From Aricia agestis (taxonomy: Eukaryota; Arthropoda; Insecta; Lepidoptera; Lycaenidae), in NCBI RefSeq assembly GCF_905147365.1, contig NC_056410.1, forward strand, positions 4,997,501-5,061,500: 64,000 nucleotides of DNA, in the 5' to 3' direction. A program made the position numbers and the translations under genes. The notes under the pieces were generated by a model. It made no database searches. It saw only the letters and a list, made by a program, of their open reading frames with translations, and was not told the origin of the DNA. Positions 10,591-22,540 of the stretch are shown in pieces. Position 1 is the stretch's first letter. The number at the start of each line of letters is the position of its first letter.

Positions 10591-11033
10591 AGTCAGGGAG
10601 CCCTAGAATTGTTTTTATTACTATCAAGCTTATTTTTTGTGAGTAGCTTTATTTTGGTAAGACAAACAACATTTTTATCTGCGAAAAATCTTAAAAGTGG
10701 TAGGTAACAGAGATAGAAAGGATTTCATACTTTGATTTGATGGTCCTAAAATATGGATTGTTCTATTTGTAGGACAATGTTACTCTTAAACTATATAACA
10801 ATTAACCTACCAATATACAAAAAATCAGCTGGTTAGGGTTTCGTTTTTCGTCAACCAAGTTTTGTTGATTAGGTACAGAACCCTAAAACTATGAAATCCT
10901 TTCTATCTCTGTTAGCTACCACTTTAAAGATTTTTCGCAGATAAAAATGTTGTTTGTCTTATCAAAATGAAGCTACTCACAAAAAATTTGCTTGATAGTG
11001 ATGAAAAAAAAATTGTTCTAGGGCTCCCTGACT
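10591..11033. mobile_element. Foldback/MITE with about 140-bp arms
   Basis: The ends are AGTCAGGGAGCCCTAGAA and, inverted, TTCTAGGGCTCCCTGACT. The left arm (10591-about 10730) pairs with the right arm (about 10885-11033) over nearly its whole length. A 5-bp direct repeat ATAAT flanks it (10586-10590, 11034-11038). A smaller inverted pair, TTAGGGTTTCG...AACCCTAA, lies in the loop. Confidence 0.8.
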
Positions 11034-11039
11034 ATAATT

Positions 11040-11899
11040 TTCAACAGGCTGACTAATACAACATCATTCCTAGTAGTCTACTAGATCTAAGTCTAGGCTA
11101 GATCAAAGGTAGCAATGGAACTTATTAGTTACTACCTACTAGTCCTCTCATGAATGTAATCATTAATTTTATGATTGTCTACTTTAATGAGAAAAAATGT
11201 AAGACGAAAGAATAATATACAACATGATATTTTATAATAGATATAATAACATAGGTATCATTTATTTGCAATAAATTTTCTTAGTTCTAATTTTTAACCT
11301 TTTTAAATAGGAATTGATAATGTTACCTACTATAGGACAAGACTGGCCGAGTGCACGCCCCAAATAAACTCCAAATAATAGTTTGTAAGTCAATGAAGAC
11401 GTTTTGTCTATTATACTTATAATTTATAAGTCTAATGCAAATATTTTATTTACTTTTATCTATTTAAAATTAAAAGTTCTGAGAAATAACACTCATAAAA
11501 ACTACCCATAAATACCTGTTTATTGATGGTTTTAAACTTGAAATATAATTTTCCTCGATGTAAATTTTAAGTCCTAGATTTTAAATAATCATCCTTGTTC
11601 GTTATTTCATGCTAATTCTTGATTGCATGAAGACCGAGCGGGTTTCGCGGATTGTGTCCGGTTTTGCAAGGCAATAACACTCAACTTGTTGACAACTCAT
11701 ATTACATGCACAGGGAATAGGATAAAAACCCATTTAAAGAGAGGCTGGAAATTGAACTTACATGTTAAACAAGCTATGGCAATATATGGTACAAAAGAGT
11801 AATTAGTTTAAAATGTAATATAATGAGACGTATAGATAATAATATGTAATTTGAACGAGGAACGAGATGTAATAAAACCGAAGATGTTTGCCACTATAA
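11040..11899. other. AT-rich stretch, nothing recognised
   Basis: Only small direct and inverted repeats (for example around CTAGATC at 11084-11102) are visible. Confidence 0.4.
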
Positions 11900-12047
11900 G
11901 GCTGCGTTTCCACTGGAGCTGAGCTAAGCTGCGTTGCGAGGAATGTGTTTTTAAGAACCAATAGAAACGCTTCATTTGACTGACAACATTCAGCGCAACA
12001 ATTCTATTGGTTCTTGTACTTAGCTCATCTCCGGTGGAATCGCAGCC
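11900..12047. mobile_element. 148-bp MITE
   Basis: The ends GGCTGCGTTTCCACTGGAG and, inverted, GGCTGCGATTCCACCGGAG pair with few mismatches. An inner pair, AACCAATAGAA and TTCTATTGGTT, extends the stem. No ORF. Confidence 0.75.
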
Positions 12048-12551
12048 AGGGTTGTGCAATAAAGCGTTTTAAAATTAGATAGTTTTTGTTGGACCTTATG
12101 AACTTATCAAACATTTTTGTTATCATTATCTTTCTATTTTACTATTTCTTACATCACCCCGACAGAGACAGAAAAGTTCGCTAATCAAAGTGCGAACCTC
12201 GAGTAGATGACAATATCACACCAATGAGTCTAGCACACTTTTTGGTCTGATGTCAAGTAAATCGTCACTTCTTGATAATATCTTCTTGACTCTTTCGCAC
12301 ACAATTTTTAGGTAGGGTAGTTGAGATTATAAGATGACTGGCCCAAAAAAATTATTAATCATGCTGCGACTCCTATCAGTCCGGCTACCAGCGCAAGCAG
12401 GAGTCATATTGATGCATTTTTTAAATCTTTTTTGGAACGAAGTTCCTCATCGCACGTTGTGACGTTGCGAAAGGAGGCTAGACAGAAAAAAATAAGACGA
12501 AAAGTTACGGCTTACAACTATAGCAAAAATGCTATAGTAGTAAGCACGTGT

Positions 12552-12583
12552 TTCTCTCTCCGTCTCTCTCTCTCTCTCTCTCG
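12552..12583 (+). repeat. (TC)n microsatellite
   Basis: A run of TC dinucleotides with one CG interruption near 12561. Confidence 0.9.
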
Positions 12584-12589
12584 CATTGA

Positions 12590-13223
12590 ACAGTGTGGTG
12601 TAGCGCCGATTTTTTAAAAATGTATACAGGGCTTTTTGTACATAAGAAATAATAAACTGGAAATTCGTTCCATTCGGGTGTCCCTTGACACCTTTCAAGT
12701 TTTTTATTTTTTGTAAGAAATGGACCAGTATGACTCCTGGCAACATTCAGAATCATAATTATTATTTATATGCTTTTCTGAGTTTAACCCCGTTAACAGA
12801 AATCAAAATGGGTCCTCATATTTTAATACTTAATATATTACTATCCACCACCCGCTCTAAATTCAGATCATAGATAACATATTAGTTTATCACTGGATGG
12901 CACTCTGACGAAGCGAAGCGAGACCGAATGCATATAATATTATATTAATATGATTCATGTCTTATTTTAATTAAAACCAGTATTACACAACACTACCTAT
13001 CTACTTCTAAATATAAAAAAAAATGTAATAGCATAATATGACGTTTGTAACTCGTGTTGATAGTACTGTATCTTCTAGTATGCAAAACGGTTGTTGTCAT
13101 GTAAATTAAATATTAATATAAAAAACGTTGAAAAATAAATTAAAATATTTTTTCTACCCAAAAACTAATTATGTTATTACATTAAAAAAATCATTATATT
13201 ACTTAATACTAACTTATAATAAT
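12590..13223. other. AT-rich stretch, nothing recognised
   Basis: No coding or repeat signal that I can support. Confidence 0.4.
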
Positions 13224-13400
13224 ACTAGTTGTCCCGGCAAACGTTGTTTTGCCATATAAATAATTTTTGGTATGAAAAATAGATGTTGGCCGATTCTCAG
13301 ACCTACTCAATATGCTCACAAAATTTCATGAGAATCGGTCAAGCCGTTTCGTAGGAGTATGGCAACGAAAACTGTGACACGAGAATTTTATATATTAGAC
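13224..13400 (+). repeat. RTE-type tail repeat, intact copy
   Basis: Starts ACTAGTTGTCCCGGCAAACG and ends TGACACGAGAATTTTATAT, with CCGATTCTCAGACCTACT and AGCCGTTTCGTAGGAGTA between. It is the reference for the split copy at 2491-2530 and 4618-4740. Confidence 0.65.
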
Positions 13401-13597
13401 TAACTACTCACAGCTCCGTTGCCTGGAAATTCGTTTACAGCGCGCGAACCGTACATTTTTCGGGATAAAAAAGTAATCCTTTCCCGGCCTCAAACTATCT
13501 CCATACCTAATTTTCGTCAAAATCGGTTCAGCGGCTTAAGCGTAAAGAGATAACAGACAGACAGACAAAAACACTTTCGCATTTATAATTTAAGTAT
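13401..13597 (+). repeat. RTE/SINE-type tail repeat (CTAGATGACGCC family)
   Basis: Contains CAGCTCCGTTGCC, GCGCGAACCGTACATTTTTC, AATCGGTTCAGCGGCTTAA and a final CAGACAGACAG...CTTTCGCATTTATAAT. Related copies lie at 34822, 52318 (same orientation), 29125 and 63046 (inverted). Confidence 0.6.
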
Positions 13598-14130
13598 GGA
13601 TTCTTTATAATGTCATGTTAAACCAAATAAACCTCAAATCTTGAGTCTGAACGCCTCCGGAATCACTTCCGTCTTAATGGCATTCTTAATGTCAAAAATA
13701 ATTTATTTTCCTTTGGCGAAATATCATTGTATGGAGCATTTTAAGTTCAATGATATTTCACACTTGGCCTGAGGTCAGGACTCAAGAGTCAGACATTGCA
13801 ACGTCGGTAGAACACAACATACAGCCTATGCAGCCTTACAGTAGAGTGGCGACTGGCGAGACAGTGCCCTCGGCCGAGCATATCCATACAAAACAAGCCG
13901 AGTGCTCGGCCGAGTCTTGCTACTCTTGTCGGTAGGTGTAACAAGGCCCTTACATAGCACAGACCGTGTAAGGCTGCGCTGGTAATATGTTAAGGTTTAT
14001 TGAAAGGTTTATTAGGGTGAAAACATTTCATTACCGAAGTGATATTCTTCTTGCCCTTGACTTTCCGAGTATTGAGCACAACAATCAACATACACAACTA
14101 GACTCTTCAATCTTCATTACAATTGACATT

Positions 14131-14225
14131 TCGCCCATGGATACTCCCAACATCAGAACTTCTGATGTTGTGAGTGTCCATGGGCGAAAGAATTTTCTGG
14201 TGCGTTGCCGGCCTTTTAAGAGTAA
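14131..14225. repeat. Head-to-head fragment of family Z forming a palindrome
   Basis: CGCCCATGG...CAACATCAGAA at 14132-14158 is followed directly by TTCTGATGTTG...CCATGGGCG to 14186, then GTGCGTTGCCGGCCTTTTAA. The right half keeps family Z order; the left half is an inverted duplicate of one block. Confidence 0.65.
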
Positions 14226-14439
14226 ATAGGTACACTCTCATCTTGAAGATTTGCAGGTAAGATTAAAGAATTGATCTGGAAATACTGCTGGCGACAGTTC
14301 GTTCCAGATTTATAATATAACTGTGCGTGGCAGAAAGTTACGCGAAAAATGCACGGTGGAAGACTGCCCCTCATCAAGGTGATGAGGGTGGTATATTGTG
14401 TTAAATTATTGTAAGTATAAACTAAACGAATACATCTAT

Positions 14440-14805
14440 ATACTTATATAAAAATGGATTTTCAATTGTGTTAGTAACGCTAAAACTCAAAAACGGCTGA
14501 ACGGGTCGGGCTAATTTTAGTCTCAAAATATTCGTAGAAGTCCAGCCTGCCTAGCATACGCCAACGAGATATCTCACTCTACATGTTTTCTCGATGTTTG
14601 ATGGTTTGTCTCTTCATCTCTATTGACCCTAGCATGACATTTTCTCGCGTAGATCATTTTTATAGAGTTTTGTCGAGATGATGTCGAGATTTTGACATTA
14701 TAAGACGAGTAGTTTTTAATTATCTCGATAGTGAGATATCTCGTTGGCGTAGGCAGGCAGGGAAGGTTTTAAAGTGACACGAAGTTCACCGGGACAGCTA
14801 GTTTT
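14440..14805 (+). repeat. SINE/RTE-like repeat interrupted by a MITE
   Basis: The outer sequence (AAAACGGCTGAACGGGTCGG, ATATTCGTAGAAGTCCAG, then GGAAGGTTTTAAAGTGACAC and CACCGGGACAGCTAGT) is continuous once 14546-14760 is removed. A relative without the insertion is at about 28470-28560. Confidence 0.65.
14546..14757. mobile_element. 212-bp MITE with a 3-bp target duplication
   Basis: Arms: CCTGCCTAGCATACGCCAAC, then GAGATATCTCACT, against inverted GAGATATCTCGTTGGCGTAG and GCAGG. The flanks are CAG (14543-14545) and CAG (14758-14760). The related repeat at 28522-28524 has a single CAG, so the empty site is visible. Confidence 0.8.
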
Positions 14806-15168
14806 ATAATAAACGCTAAACAGGTGATTGCTACACTTAAATATTTAATTATACTATAATTTTTCCTTAAAATGACTTGTTACCAAACGACAAATAAGTA
14901 CTTACGAAGTTGGCTAACAAAATGTATAAACAAGAAAACACTTAGCAAGCTTATCCGGTTAAGGCGGAAACTGGCATAATGTTTTTTTATTTAAACAATT
15001 CGTCGTATCACGTTTACGTAATAGATACTTTTTATGTAGAGTAAAGAACAATAGCCAAAGAGTTACCTAGGACAGTTAGACATTTCATAACAGTATCAGA
15101 TTCTATAGGAGTACGTCTTAAGTACATTGAAAAAAGTTTAATTTGAGAAACATTATATTACAGACAGA
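14806..15168. other. AT-rich stretch, nothing recognised
   Basis: No coding or repeat signal that I can support. Confidence 0.4.
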
Positions 15169-15222
15169 TATATGTATAACTGAATATGTAGTACACATAT
15201 TCAGTTATACATAATATATGAA
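15169..15222. repeat. Palindrome
   Basis: ATGTATAACTGAATATGT and ACATATTCAGTTATACAT pair around a short TAGTAC centre. Confidence 0.7.
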
Positions 15223-15732
15223 AAAATTGTCACGGTAAAAAATAAAGCAAAGTAAATAAAATAATATTAATTTAATAGAAAAAGAATAAATAAAAATAAT
15301 TAGAATTGAATTCGTTCTCAGAATTAAAAAAAACAAAACACTCTAAAAAGCCACTTGTGTTTTCTGCTAAAATAAAACGAGCAAGATAAGATCAACTCTG
15401 ATTCTGATGGATTCCAAAAGAACTGAGAGTTTACCAACAGTAGTATCGGTCAGTATGAAATTTAAAAATCGAATGCATCGTTGACGTCACAGTTTTGCAT
15501 AACACCAAGTGAAAGCAGAGCCACGACTAGCCAAACTATTCCAAACTTTATTTCAAAGCATTAAGATACATTTCGATGCAATGTCGTAAGTGTGTCATTT
15601 TATTGGGATTATTTTATTAAGTAGGCAGTCGGTAAGTCACTCATACAATATTATGATACTATGACATTTCCTATCGATTGTTTAATCACCCATAATATAG
15701 GTAAAATTACTAATTACTTACAAGTTACAACC

Positions 15733-15787
15733 TTTATTATAATAAAAATCCAATATACTGACTTAAATATTGGATTTTTATAATAAA
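15733..15787. repeat. Hairpin
   Basis: TTATAATAAAAATCCAATAT pairs with ATATTGGATTTTTATAATAA across a loop of about 10 bases. Possibly a very small MITE. Confidence 0.65.
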
Positions 15788-16235
15788 TATTTCTCAACAC
15801 TGCTGACATAAGAAATATATATTACATGCAGCAAAGGACATTTTACAAAATGCAATGAGTTATAGTCATGTTCTAGCACATTAATAGGTATAACAAATTA
15901 GCTGGGTAAAAATAATTCCTGTGATTTGTTGCCTCATGGAGTAAGCACATTAGTAACGACATGAGTTATATAATTGCTTGAGCATTTGTTTAAGAATATA
16001 CTCGTAGAACTTGTTTGACAATAGTTTTAAGTGGTACAACTTACAAGAAGGACATTCAGAGTATTCAGTTTGAACTTTGGAGTTAATTAGTACATAATAA
16101 CGAAACGCCTTGAGTTCTTGGACTATGAGTGTGACTACTGACTAGTATGGGTTGTGATGACTCCATGTATCAGTTAAAACTTAATAGGAGGACTCAATGG
16201 TAGTGACTAGTGAGTTCCATTCTAGCGGTGGAACC

Positions 16236-16385
16236 AAGAAAAATGTTGTTTTGAAGTTTGGTAATGACAATGTAGATCATCTGAATGTCTGACACAAAAG
16301 ATGATCCATGTGTTGGAGAGACATGTAAAAAGTCCTGCGTAGATCAGTCAAGCTGGCCACCGGGTACTGATAGGTACTGAAATCA
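16236..16385 (+). repeat. Old SINE fragment (middle part of the 35211 family)
   Basis: AGATGATCCATGTGTTGGAG, then ACATGTAAAAAGTC, matches the body of the tRNA-derived SINE at 35211-35563 with substitutions. The tRNA-like head is missing. Confidence 0.5.
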
Positions 16386-17016
16386 GTATAGAAGGACTGT
16401 TATGATAAGAGAGGGAAAGAGACATAAAATGTATCATTAGTATAACGACGATACTTAGAAGTTAGGGTAGACAGACTTGGTATTGAACACAGACAAATTT
16501 CACGGAGGGTTTATGTCTCGAGTGGATGCTTCTGTGTGGTCTTACTACTGAATGTTCTTCTCTATGAGTCAGAGGGCTTGTGCTTAGTAATATAATTAAT
16601 TTATCCGTGTACCGCAGTGATTCACTTTCCATTGTCTGCCTGACAACCGCAGGAGTTCAAGGTACTTCCATCATCGTTTATATACATTCCCGTAAAAGTA
16701 TTACTCATAAAAACTTTACTGTGCTAAAGTTTTACATCTGTTCAGCATCCATTTTATTATTTTAAAATATTATTTCTTATATTCTGCTAAAAGTCTTCCT
16801 TACTACAAACTTATTCGTGGCATCAGTTTTTGCGCATCGTGCACAAAAAAGCAAGACGTATCATTCTTATTCATCTGATTTTTATTTGAGATGTCGTTAT
16901 TTTAAAATTGCTTAAGGATATTTAACATTGAAATATAAAATAGGAGTTTAAACTTAAAAAAAGAAAAGGATTGTAAATACTTTGTACAATTTTGTGTGCC
17001 GTAAACATCGACTTAG
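16386..17016. other. AT-rich stretch, nothing recognised
   Basis: Only short open frames without recognisable features. Confidence 0.4.
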
Positions 17017-17360
17017 GTACTATGTATCAGACAAATTGATTTATAGGCAGAGTGTGGACCTACGTAGTTGCTACGAAGTTTGGTCGGGTTATGTAAAACC
17101 CAGCCGACAGATCACTTACGGCCGTTCCCAATATTTGATCTATCTCTGGTTTTGCCCTACTACAGATAGGAATAGCTCACAATTGACATAAAATATATGT
17201 CTCTAATGTCTAATGTGAGCTATTCCTATCTCTAGTAGGGCAAAACCAGAGATAGATCAAATATTGGGAACGGCCGTTAACTTACATTGATTTGACATTG
17301 ATTTGACATAATCCGTCCAAATGACGTCAACTGCCTATGAATCAATTTTTTCGTTGGTAC
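17017..17360. mobile_element. MITE of family M (GTAC...GTAC), split by a Harbinger-like MITE
   Basis: The inverted ends carry AAATTGATTTATAGGCAG and CTGCCTATGAATCAATTT, inside GTAC at both edges. The middle (CCCAGCCGACAGATCAC) is interrupted at 17119-17276. Relatives are at 18771-18942 and 30249-30415. Confidence 0.7.
17119..17276. mobile_element. 158-bp PIF/Harbinger-like MITE
   Basis: The ends CGGCCGTTCCCAATATTTGA and its exact inverse begin arms of about 65 bp that are almost perfectly complementary (the stem includes GGTTTTGCCCTACTA and GATAGGAATAGCTCACA). TTA flanks both sides (17116-17118, 17277-17279), a 3-bp duplication typical of Harbinger-group elements. The family M copy at 30249-30415 has a single TTA at this position (30335-30337). 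Confidence 0.88.
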
Positions 17361-17928
17361 ATAGAATCGCACACCTACGAGTGAGACATGAGAAAATAAC
17401 ATTTATATATTATTTAAAAACGGATAAGTAACAAAATATTATATATGTACTTACCGCAATTATTATTGTAGCTCGTCTAAGCTAACCTCTAATCAAGTAC
17501 AATGAAGCGGAAAATAAATTTCACACATACAGCCCATTCACGATGTAGTTACAAAACATTTCAGGAAATTAAAATCCTTGTTCGTTTCGACACGTGCAGT
17601 TTGGCAACCAGTAACTAGCTGCATCCCGAACTTTCCAATGCGTTTGACCTGGACGGAGGCTAAATGTAGTAGCATGAAACTTAACACTGTCAACGGGACA
17701 GACAGACAGACAAACAGGCTATCAATATTTTGATGGTTAACCGATCTAAATTTTGATATGATACCTAGAACGTTTTACGTTTACTTTAACTTTAATATAA
17801 AGGACGGTTTTGTGATTTTTACAGGATTTTAGAATCGCTTTTAATAGCCTATGTCAAAAACTTTAACTAAGCAACAACAAAAAAAAATATAAAATTCTAT
17901 TCAAAGATCTTAAGAACAGCATAAAATA
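17361..17928. other. AT-rich stretch, one short CAGACAGACAG run
   Basis: GACAGACAGACAGACAAAC near 17698-17716 hints at an old RTE-type tail. No gene seen. Confidence 0.4.
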
Positions 17929-18396
17929 ATCGGCCAAGTGTGAGTCAGACTCGCGCACGAAGGGTTCTGAAGGGTCTGTCCGTTATACAGCAAAAATAGC
18001 CCAAAAATTGTGTTTTTATATGGGAGCCCCCTGAAATTTTTATTTTATTTAAATATTATTGTTAATTATTAAAGTATACATATTATAATTAAGGCCTTTG
18101 TGAAAATTCAAGTGCCTAGCAGTTGCCATTATTGATATTGAGCAAAAAAGGCCAAAAAAATCACGTTTGTTGTATGGGAACCCCCTTAAATATTAATATT
18201 ATTTTGTTTTTAGTATTTGTTGTTATAGCGGCAACAGATATACATAATCTGTGGAAATTTCAGAAGTCTAGCTATAGCGGTTCTTGAGATACAGTCTGGA
18301 GACAGACGGACGGACGGACAAACGGACGGACGGACAGACAACGAAGTCTTAGTAATAGGGTCCCGTTTTTACCCTTTGGGTACGGAACCCTAAAAA
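17929..18396 (+). repeat. Family A repeat
   Basis: Begins TCGGCCAAGTGTGAGTCAGA and ends in CCCTTTGGGTACGGAACCCT, with GGACGGACGGAC microsatellite near 18307-18337. The inner ends AGGGTTC and GAACCCT are inverted. Other copies: 27201-27490, 33601-33667, 49559-49770 and 51637-52074. Confidence 0.7.
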
Positions 18397-18770
18397 TACA
18401 ATTTCACCAGAGGACCAACGTTCAAAAAGATGAATTCAACGCGACCGAGCGCGCGAGGCGGTGAAATAAAGCTACTACAAAAACCCAGGCACGTAAACTG
18501 ACCTTTTACAATAAGTTCACGTTTACCTCGCTCGCTGCCGGAACTATAGTAGCTATGCAGCTGGTGAAGTAGGTCAGATGTAGACTATACTATAGTAATT
18601 AGCATTAAGGTCAATTTATAAAATTGGAAATGTCAGATTTTGCCCAAGCGAAACCAAAATAGTCAATAATGACAAGACTCTAGGTCCAATAAATATTAAA
18701 TAACCTAGTCTTCATTGGTTTTTAAAATATTACAATTGATAGATATTTTAAGGTAATCTACCTTAGGTGG

Positions 18771-18942
18771 ATACTATCAGAGAAATTGATACATATGCAT
18801 GACGGTCCTACGTCATTTGATCTGGCTATGGCAAACCCTGCCTGCATGACCACGACAGACACCATGTTGATTTGACTTACACCGACTAAATAACGTAGAT
18901 CCACCAACTTCCTAAGGATTTATTTCTGTGGTGGTAGGTACT
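18771..18942. mobile_element. Degenerate MITE of family M
   Basis: ACTATCAGAGAAATTGATAC at the left matches the start of the copy at 30249. The right end (TTATTTCTGTGGTGGTAGGT) is its diverged inverse. Confidence 0.45.
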
Positions 18943-18944
18943 TT

Positions 18945-20178
18945 ACAGAAGTTCTTTTCAAGGATGTGTTCTTTTAGATAAGGACTAAGGAGTATCTAAT
19001 GTCTATTTTACTATTACAATTTGACAGATGCTATGCATTTGTTATGATTGATATCGGATGTTATAATATGCTTCTCCCTCTTCTACGTTGTACTTATATG
19101 TCGTAATAAAGTATAATAGATGCAAACGTTCTTGTACAAATATCGGATTTCCGATTGTATGCGATTATGTATGTTATATCCGACCAGCCTTTGTCTTCGG
19201 GCCGTACCGGGCCAATAGAAGGTTGACAAATGTCTGTTCTCTCCAAAACCATTTTGCAATTTACTCATATTAGGCATTTTGCTCGTATCTTCAGTTGACT
19301 ACTTAAAAAGTATTAATTGAAAGATTTTTAAATCCATACGTACTACAGTAACTAATAATGTCAATAAAAAAAACATGTTTCTCGCAAAAGATGGCAAGTT
19401 TTTACATTGGTTCTTTTCTCCGGCATAGTTCCCGAACCAGGGGGAGAGAGACGTAGACTCAATGTTCAAGAAGCTCATAGAAAACGCCTTTTTAACCGAC
19501 TACCAAAAAGAGGAGGTTCTATGTTCAGCTGTTTATAATATAAATATTTTTCTTTTATATATAAAAAAATGTATTTTGCATTATTTAATTTCGTATAATA
19601 TAGTGCTGCCTCTGAGTCCAAATTAAAATCTACGCATTTAATATGTCATACCTTCATTTAAAATCTTAACAATTATATATTGTACTTAAAATATATTATT
19701 TCCAATGAATTTGCTGAGGGTATATTTTAAACCAGGATATTAAAATATAGAGGATAAACATTTAAATAACGACTGTTATTATTAATTTATTTTTATTTAA
19801 ATGATTCTGTTTAATTACCATAATGACTTTTAAGATTATAATCGTCGTGGTACGCGAATGACAATGGGGTGCTAAAAACGGTTCCCATTGGCTGTTAACC
19901 GGGTTTATTTATCATCAGTTTTTATGACGAATCAGGTAAAAAATTAACTACTTGATAGTTAACTCAGCATATTATAATTTTATAAATACTCGTATTAACT
20001 TAAAGACCCTGCCACACGTCAAAAGCTTGATATGTACTAAGGTTTGAGGAGGATGAGTCCCAACTTGTAAGTTTATAATATTATAGTCTAAACCCCAAGG
20101 CTATAATCTCAAACTTATCTAGGCTAAACTTATCTAAGGCTCTACTAAGTTTGACCTTACCCAGAAGCCTGAGGCAGC
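18945..20178. other. AT-rich stretch with one repeat edge
   Basis: CCGACTACCAAAAAGAGGAG at 19498 is the edge of the ACCGACTTCC repeat seen at 38927. Otherwise nothing recognised. Confidence 0.4.
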
Positions 20179-20510
20179 TTTTTTTTAATGAAATAAGGGG
20201 GCAAATGAGCAAACGGGTCACCTGATGGAAAGCAACTTCCGTCGCCCATGGACACTCGCAGCATCAGCAGAGCTGCAGGTGCGTTGCCGGCCTTTTAAGA
20301 GGGAATAGGGTAATAGGGGAGGGTAGGGATGGGAAGGGAAGGGAATAGGGGAGGGTAGGGAAGGGAATAGGGTAGGGGATTGGGACTCCGGTAAACTCAT
20401 TCACTTGGCGAAACACAGCGCAAGCGCTGTTTCACACCGATTTTCTGTGAGAACGTGGTATTTTTCCGGTCGAGCCGGCCCATTCGTGCCGAAGCATGGC
20501 TCTCCCACGT
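20179..20510 (-). mobile_element. SINE/LINE-tail repeat, family Z, copy 2
   Basis: Same blocks in the same order as 1757-2064, with an extra duplication in the GGGAAGGGAATAGGG purine stretch. The T-run at 20179-20187 marks the 3' end on the minus strand. Confidence 0.7.
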
Positions 20511-20943
20511 CTAAAGCTTAACTTAGAACTATAATTATTTTTGCATTTTATTAAATCCCTGATGATTTAGAGGTCCAAGTACCTACCTTACATTTCTTTC
20601 AAATGTCGAATTAGGCCACTCAAAAATATAAATCTGGTTTAATGGACAATTTGACCCTAATATTACATATAAGTACGAGTATTTATTAGGGCAAGTACCA
20701 ATGTAATAGTCCACTAATGTTAAGTAGGATCATAATTCATAGCATTAATATTGTTAACTGGATAATCCAAGCCGTTGCACAAGACCATGTCATATTATTC
20801 TCTGAGACATCCGCTCGCTGGAGATTGACTAATCTATGAATACAATGAGGTAACGACAAAATTACTTGTCACTTCAAACTTCGCTGTGTCCGAAGGTATC
20901 TGCTCTAGACTGTATTAGATATAGGCACTGGATTAGCCTTATT

Positions 20944-21512
20944 TATACAATGTGTCCCGACACCGGTGTCCGATCCTATAATGTCATGATGTATGGCATA
21001 TTATGTTATCGATAAATTGACCCTCAAATTTTTTCTCTCTAAAATTGCAGCCATTTTAGTTTTCACACTAATCTGACCAATACTTCTCATGTAAAATATA
21101 TCCTACCTATGTAGATAAAAAGGTCTCATTTGAAATTTGGCTAAACTTGTGAGCTTTGCTCACACAGGCAATAGGTACGTTATGAATTTCGTGGAATAAA
21201 ATAAAGAAAAACCAAAGTTTAAGGAAAAAAATGTGTATTTTTTGAGAAAATCTAGCGCATTAAACTGGTTCTTTTTTATTTTAAAAAGATAGATATGAGG
21301 TTTTTATGCTAAATAAATGCCTTTGTTTCTATTCTCTAAGTCAGATAGTTTAGAAGATTACGATTTTCTTATGAAGTATTGGTCAGATTAGTATGAGAGC
21401 CAGAGATTTCTTTTCAAAGGGGAAAGATTTTTTTTTTATTATTTCTCTCGCCTAATGCCCCATACATCATAACATTAAAGGATCGGACACCGGTGTTGGG
21501 ACACTTTGTATA
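20944..21512. mobile_element. 569-bp inverted-repeat element with long arms
   Basis: The left end has GACACCGGTGTCCGATCCT, and the right end AGGATCGGACACCGGTGTT followed by GGGACACTTTG. Complementarity continues into CTAATCTGACCAATACTTC (left) and its inverse near 21375-21393, giving arms of about 165 bp with many substitutions. TATA stands at both edges, compatible with a TA target site. No ORF. Confidence 0.75.
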
Positions 21513-21870
21513 CACTAGTCTTATGATATGCAGTAAACCTACATACGTGACTAAAATTTAATACTTATTACTTCATAATAATTTTTCTGACGACTAGGTA
21601 TATTAGGTTGACTCATATTTGACATAGTAGGTAAATTCAGAGTTAAAAGGGAGTCTTTTCTTTGTGTTTTGCTTTAAAAAAACAGCTAATTATTTAAATA
21701 TTGAATAAACAATAGAAGCGGGCAAAAGGCACTGTCCACTAGTATAACTTGTGCTGGAATCCCCAGCATCGTTGCAGACTGCAGTCACATTGAACATTCT
21801 ATTGACAAACAAGTATTGGCCAACAACCAACCAGTATTTACATACTTCTCCATATTAATATTGTGAACTC

Positions 21871-21935
21871 TGGCTCTACCATGAGTTTAAAGCTAAAGTA
21901 AAAATACTATAGCTTTAAACTCATGGTAGAGCTAC
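21871..21935. repeat. Palindromic remnant of the 52691 MITE
   Basis: GCTCTACCATGAGTTTAAAG and CTTTAAACTCATGGTAGAGC are separated by about 20 bases. They are the terminal arms of the MITE at 52691-52875 with the middle deleted. Confidence 0.7.
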
Positions 21936-21989
21936 TGTCCAAGCATCAGAATTTGGGGCAGTGTTACTCCAGCGAGACGTGCTCTTAGG

Positions 21990-22540
21990 ACGAGGCCACG
22001 CTGCTCCAGTGAGGTGCGGTGCGGGGCGTCGTCGAAACGGACTCACGCATTGTATGCCCCAATAACAGATTCCCAAAACTCTAAGGCGGTTACGCACGGC
22101 GCCGTGTGTAAGGGCCCATAGAAACACAAGGATGAGTAATGTAGCGGCGCGTGTGCAAGCACCATTACTTTATCTCCTGTCCGTGGTTCCGTCAAATGAC
22201 CGTGTCCGAAGATGCAACACATCAATGCTGCACTACGATCAAATATTTCTGATGCTTCATGTCAAAAAGACACGCTGAATTTAAAGATTTGCCCCCCGCG
22301 TTTTTGGTCCGAGTTCCGACTATTCCAATTTTGAATTGATTTTGTCTCTTCCGCCTATTCCAATTTTGAAAAGCATCGCAATATAAGCTGACTAATGAGC
22401 CCTGGCACTGTTAGGGGAAAGGATAAAAAAAGCTGACTATAAAGTGACTGTCCAGTGTCCATAACAATATAAGCTGACCATGCAATCCCGGAGCGTTGCC
22501 GCTGCAGTGACGCACCGCACTGGAGCAATGTGGCTTTGCT
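21990..22540. repeat. Possible MITE with GC-rich ends
   Basis: CTGCTCCAGTGAGGTGCGG (about 22000-22020) pairs with CCGCACTGGAGCAATGTGG (about 22516-22534) in inverted orientation. The interior shows CCTATTCCAATTTTGAA-type short direct repeats. The edges are not clear. Confidence 0.4.

Noticed and set aside
12432..12756. Three overlapping frames around the (TC)n run
   Set aside because: Length and composition come from the microsatellite (RERERE-type peptides).
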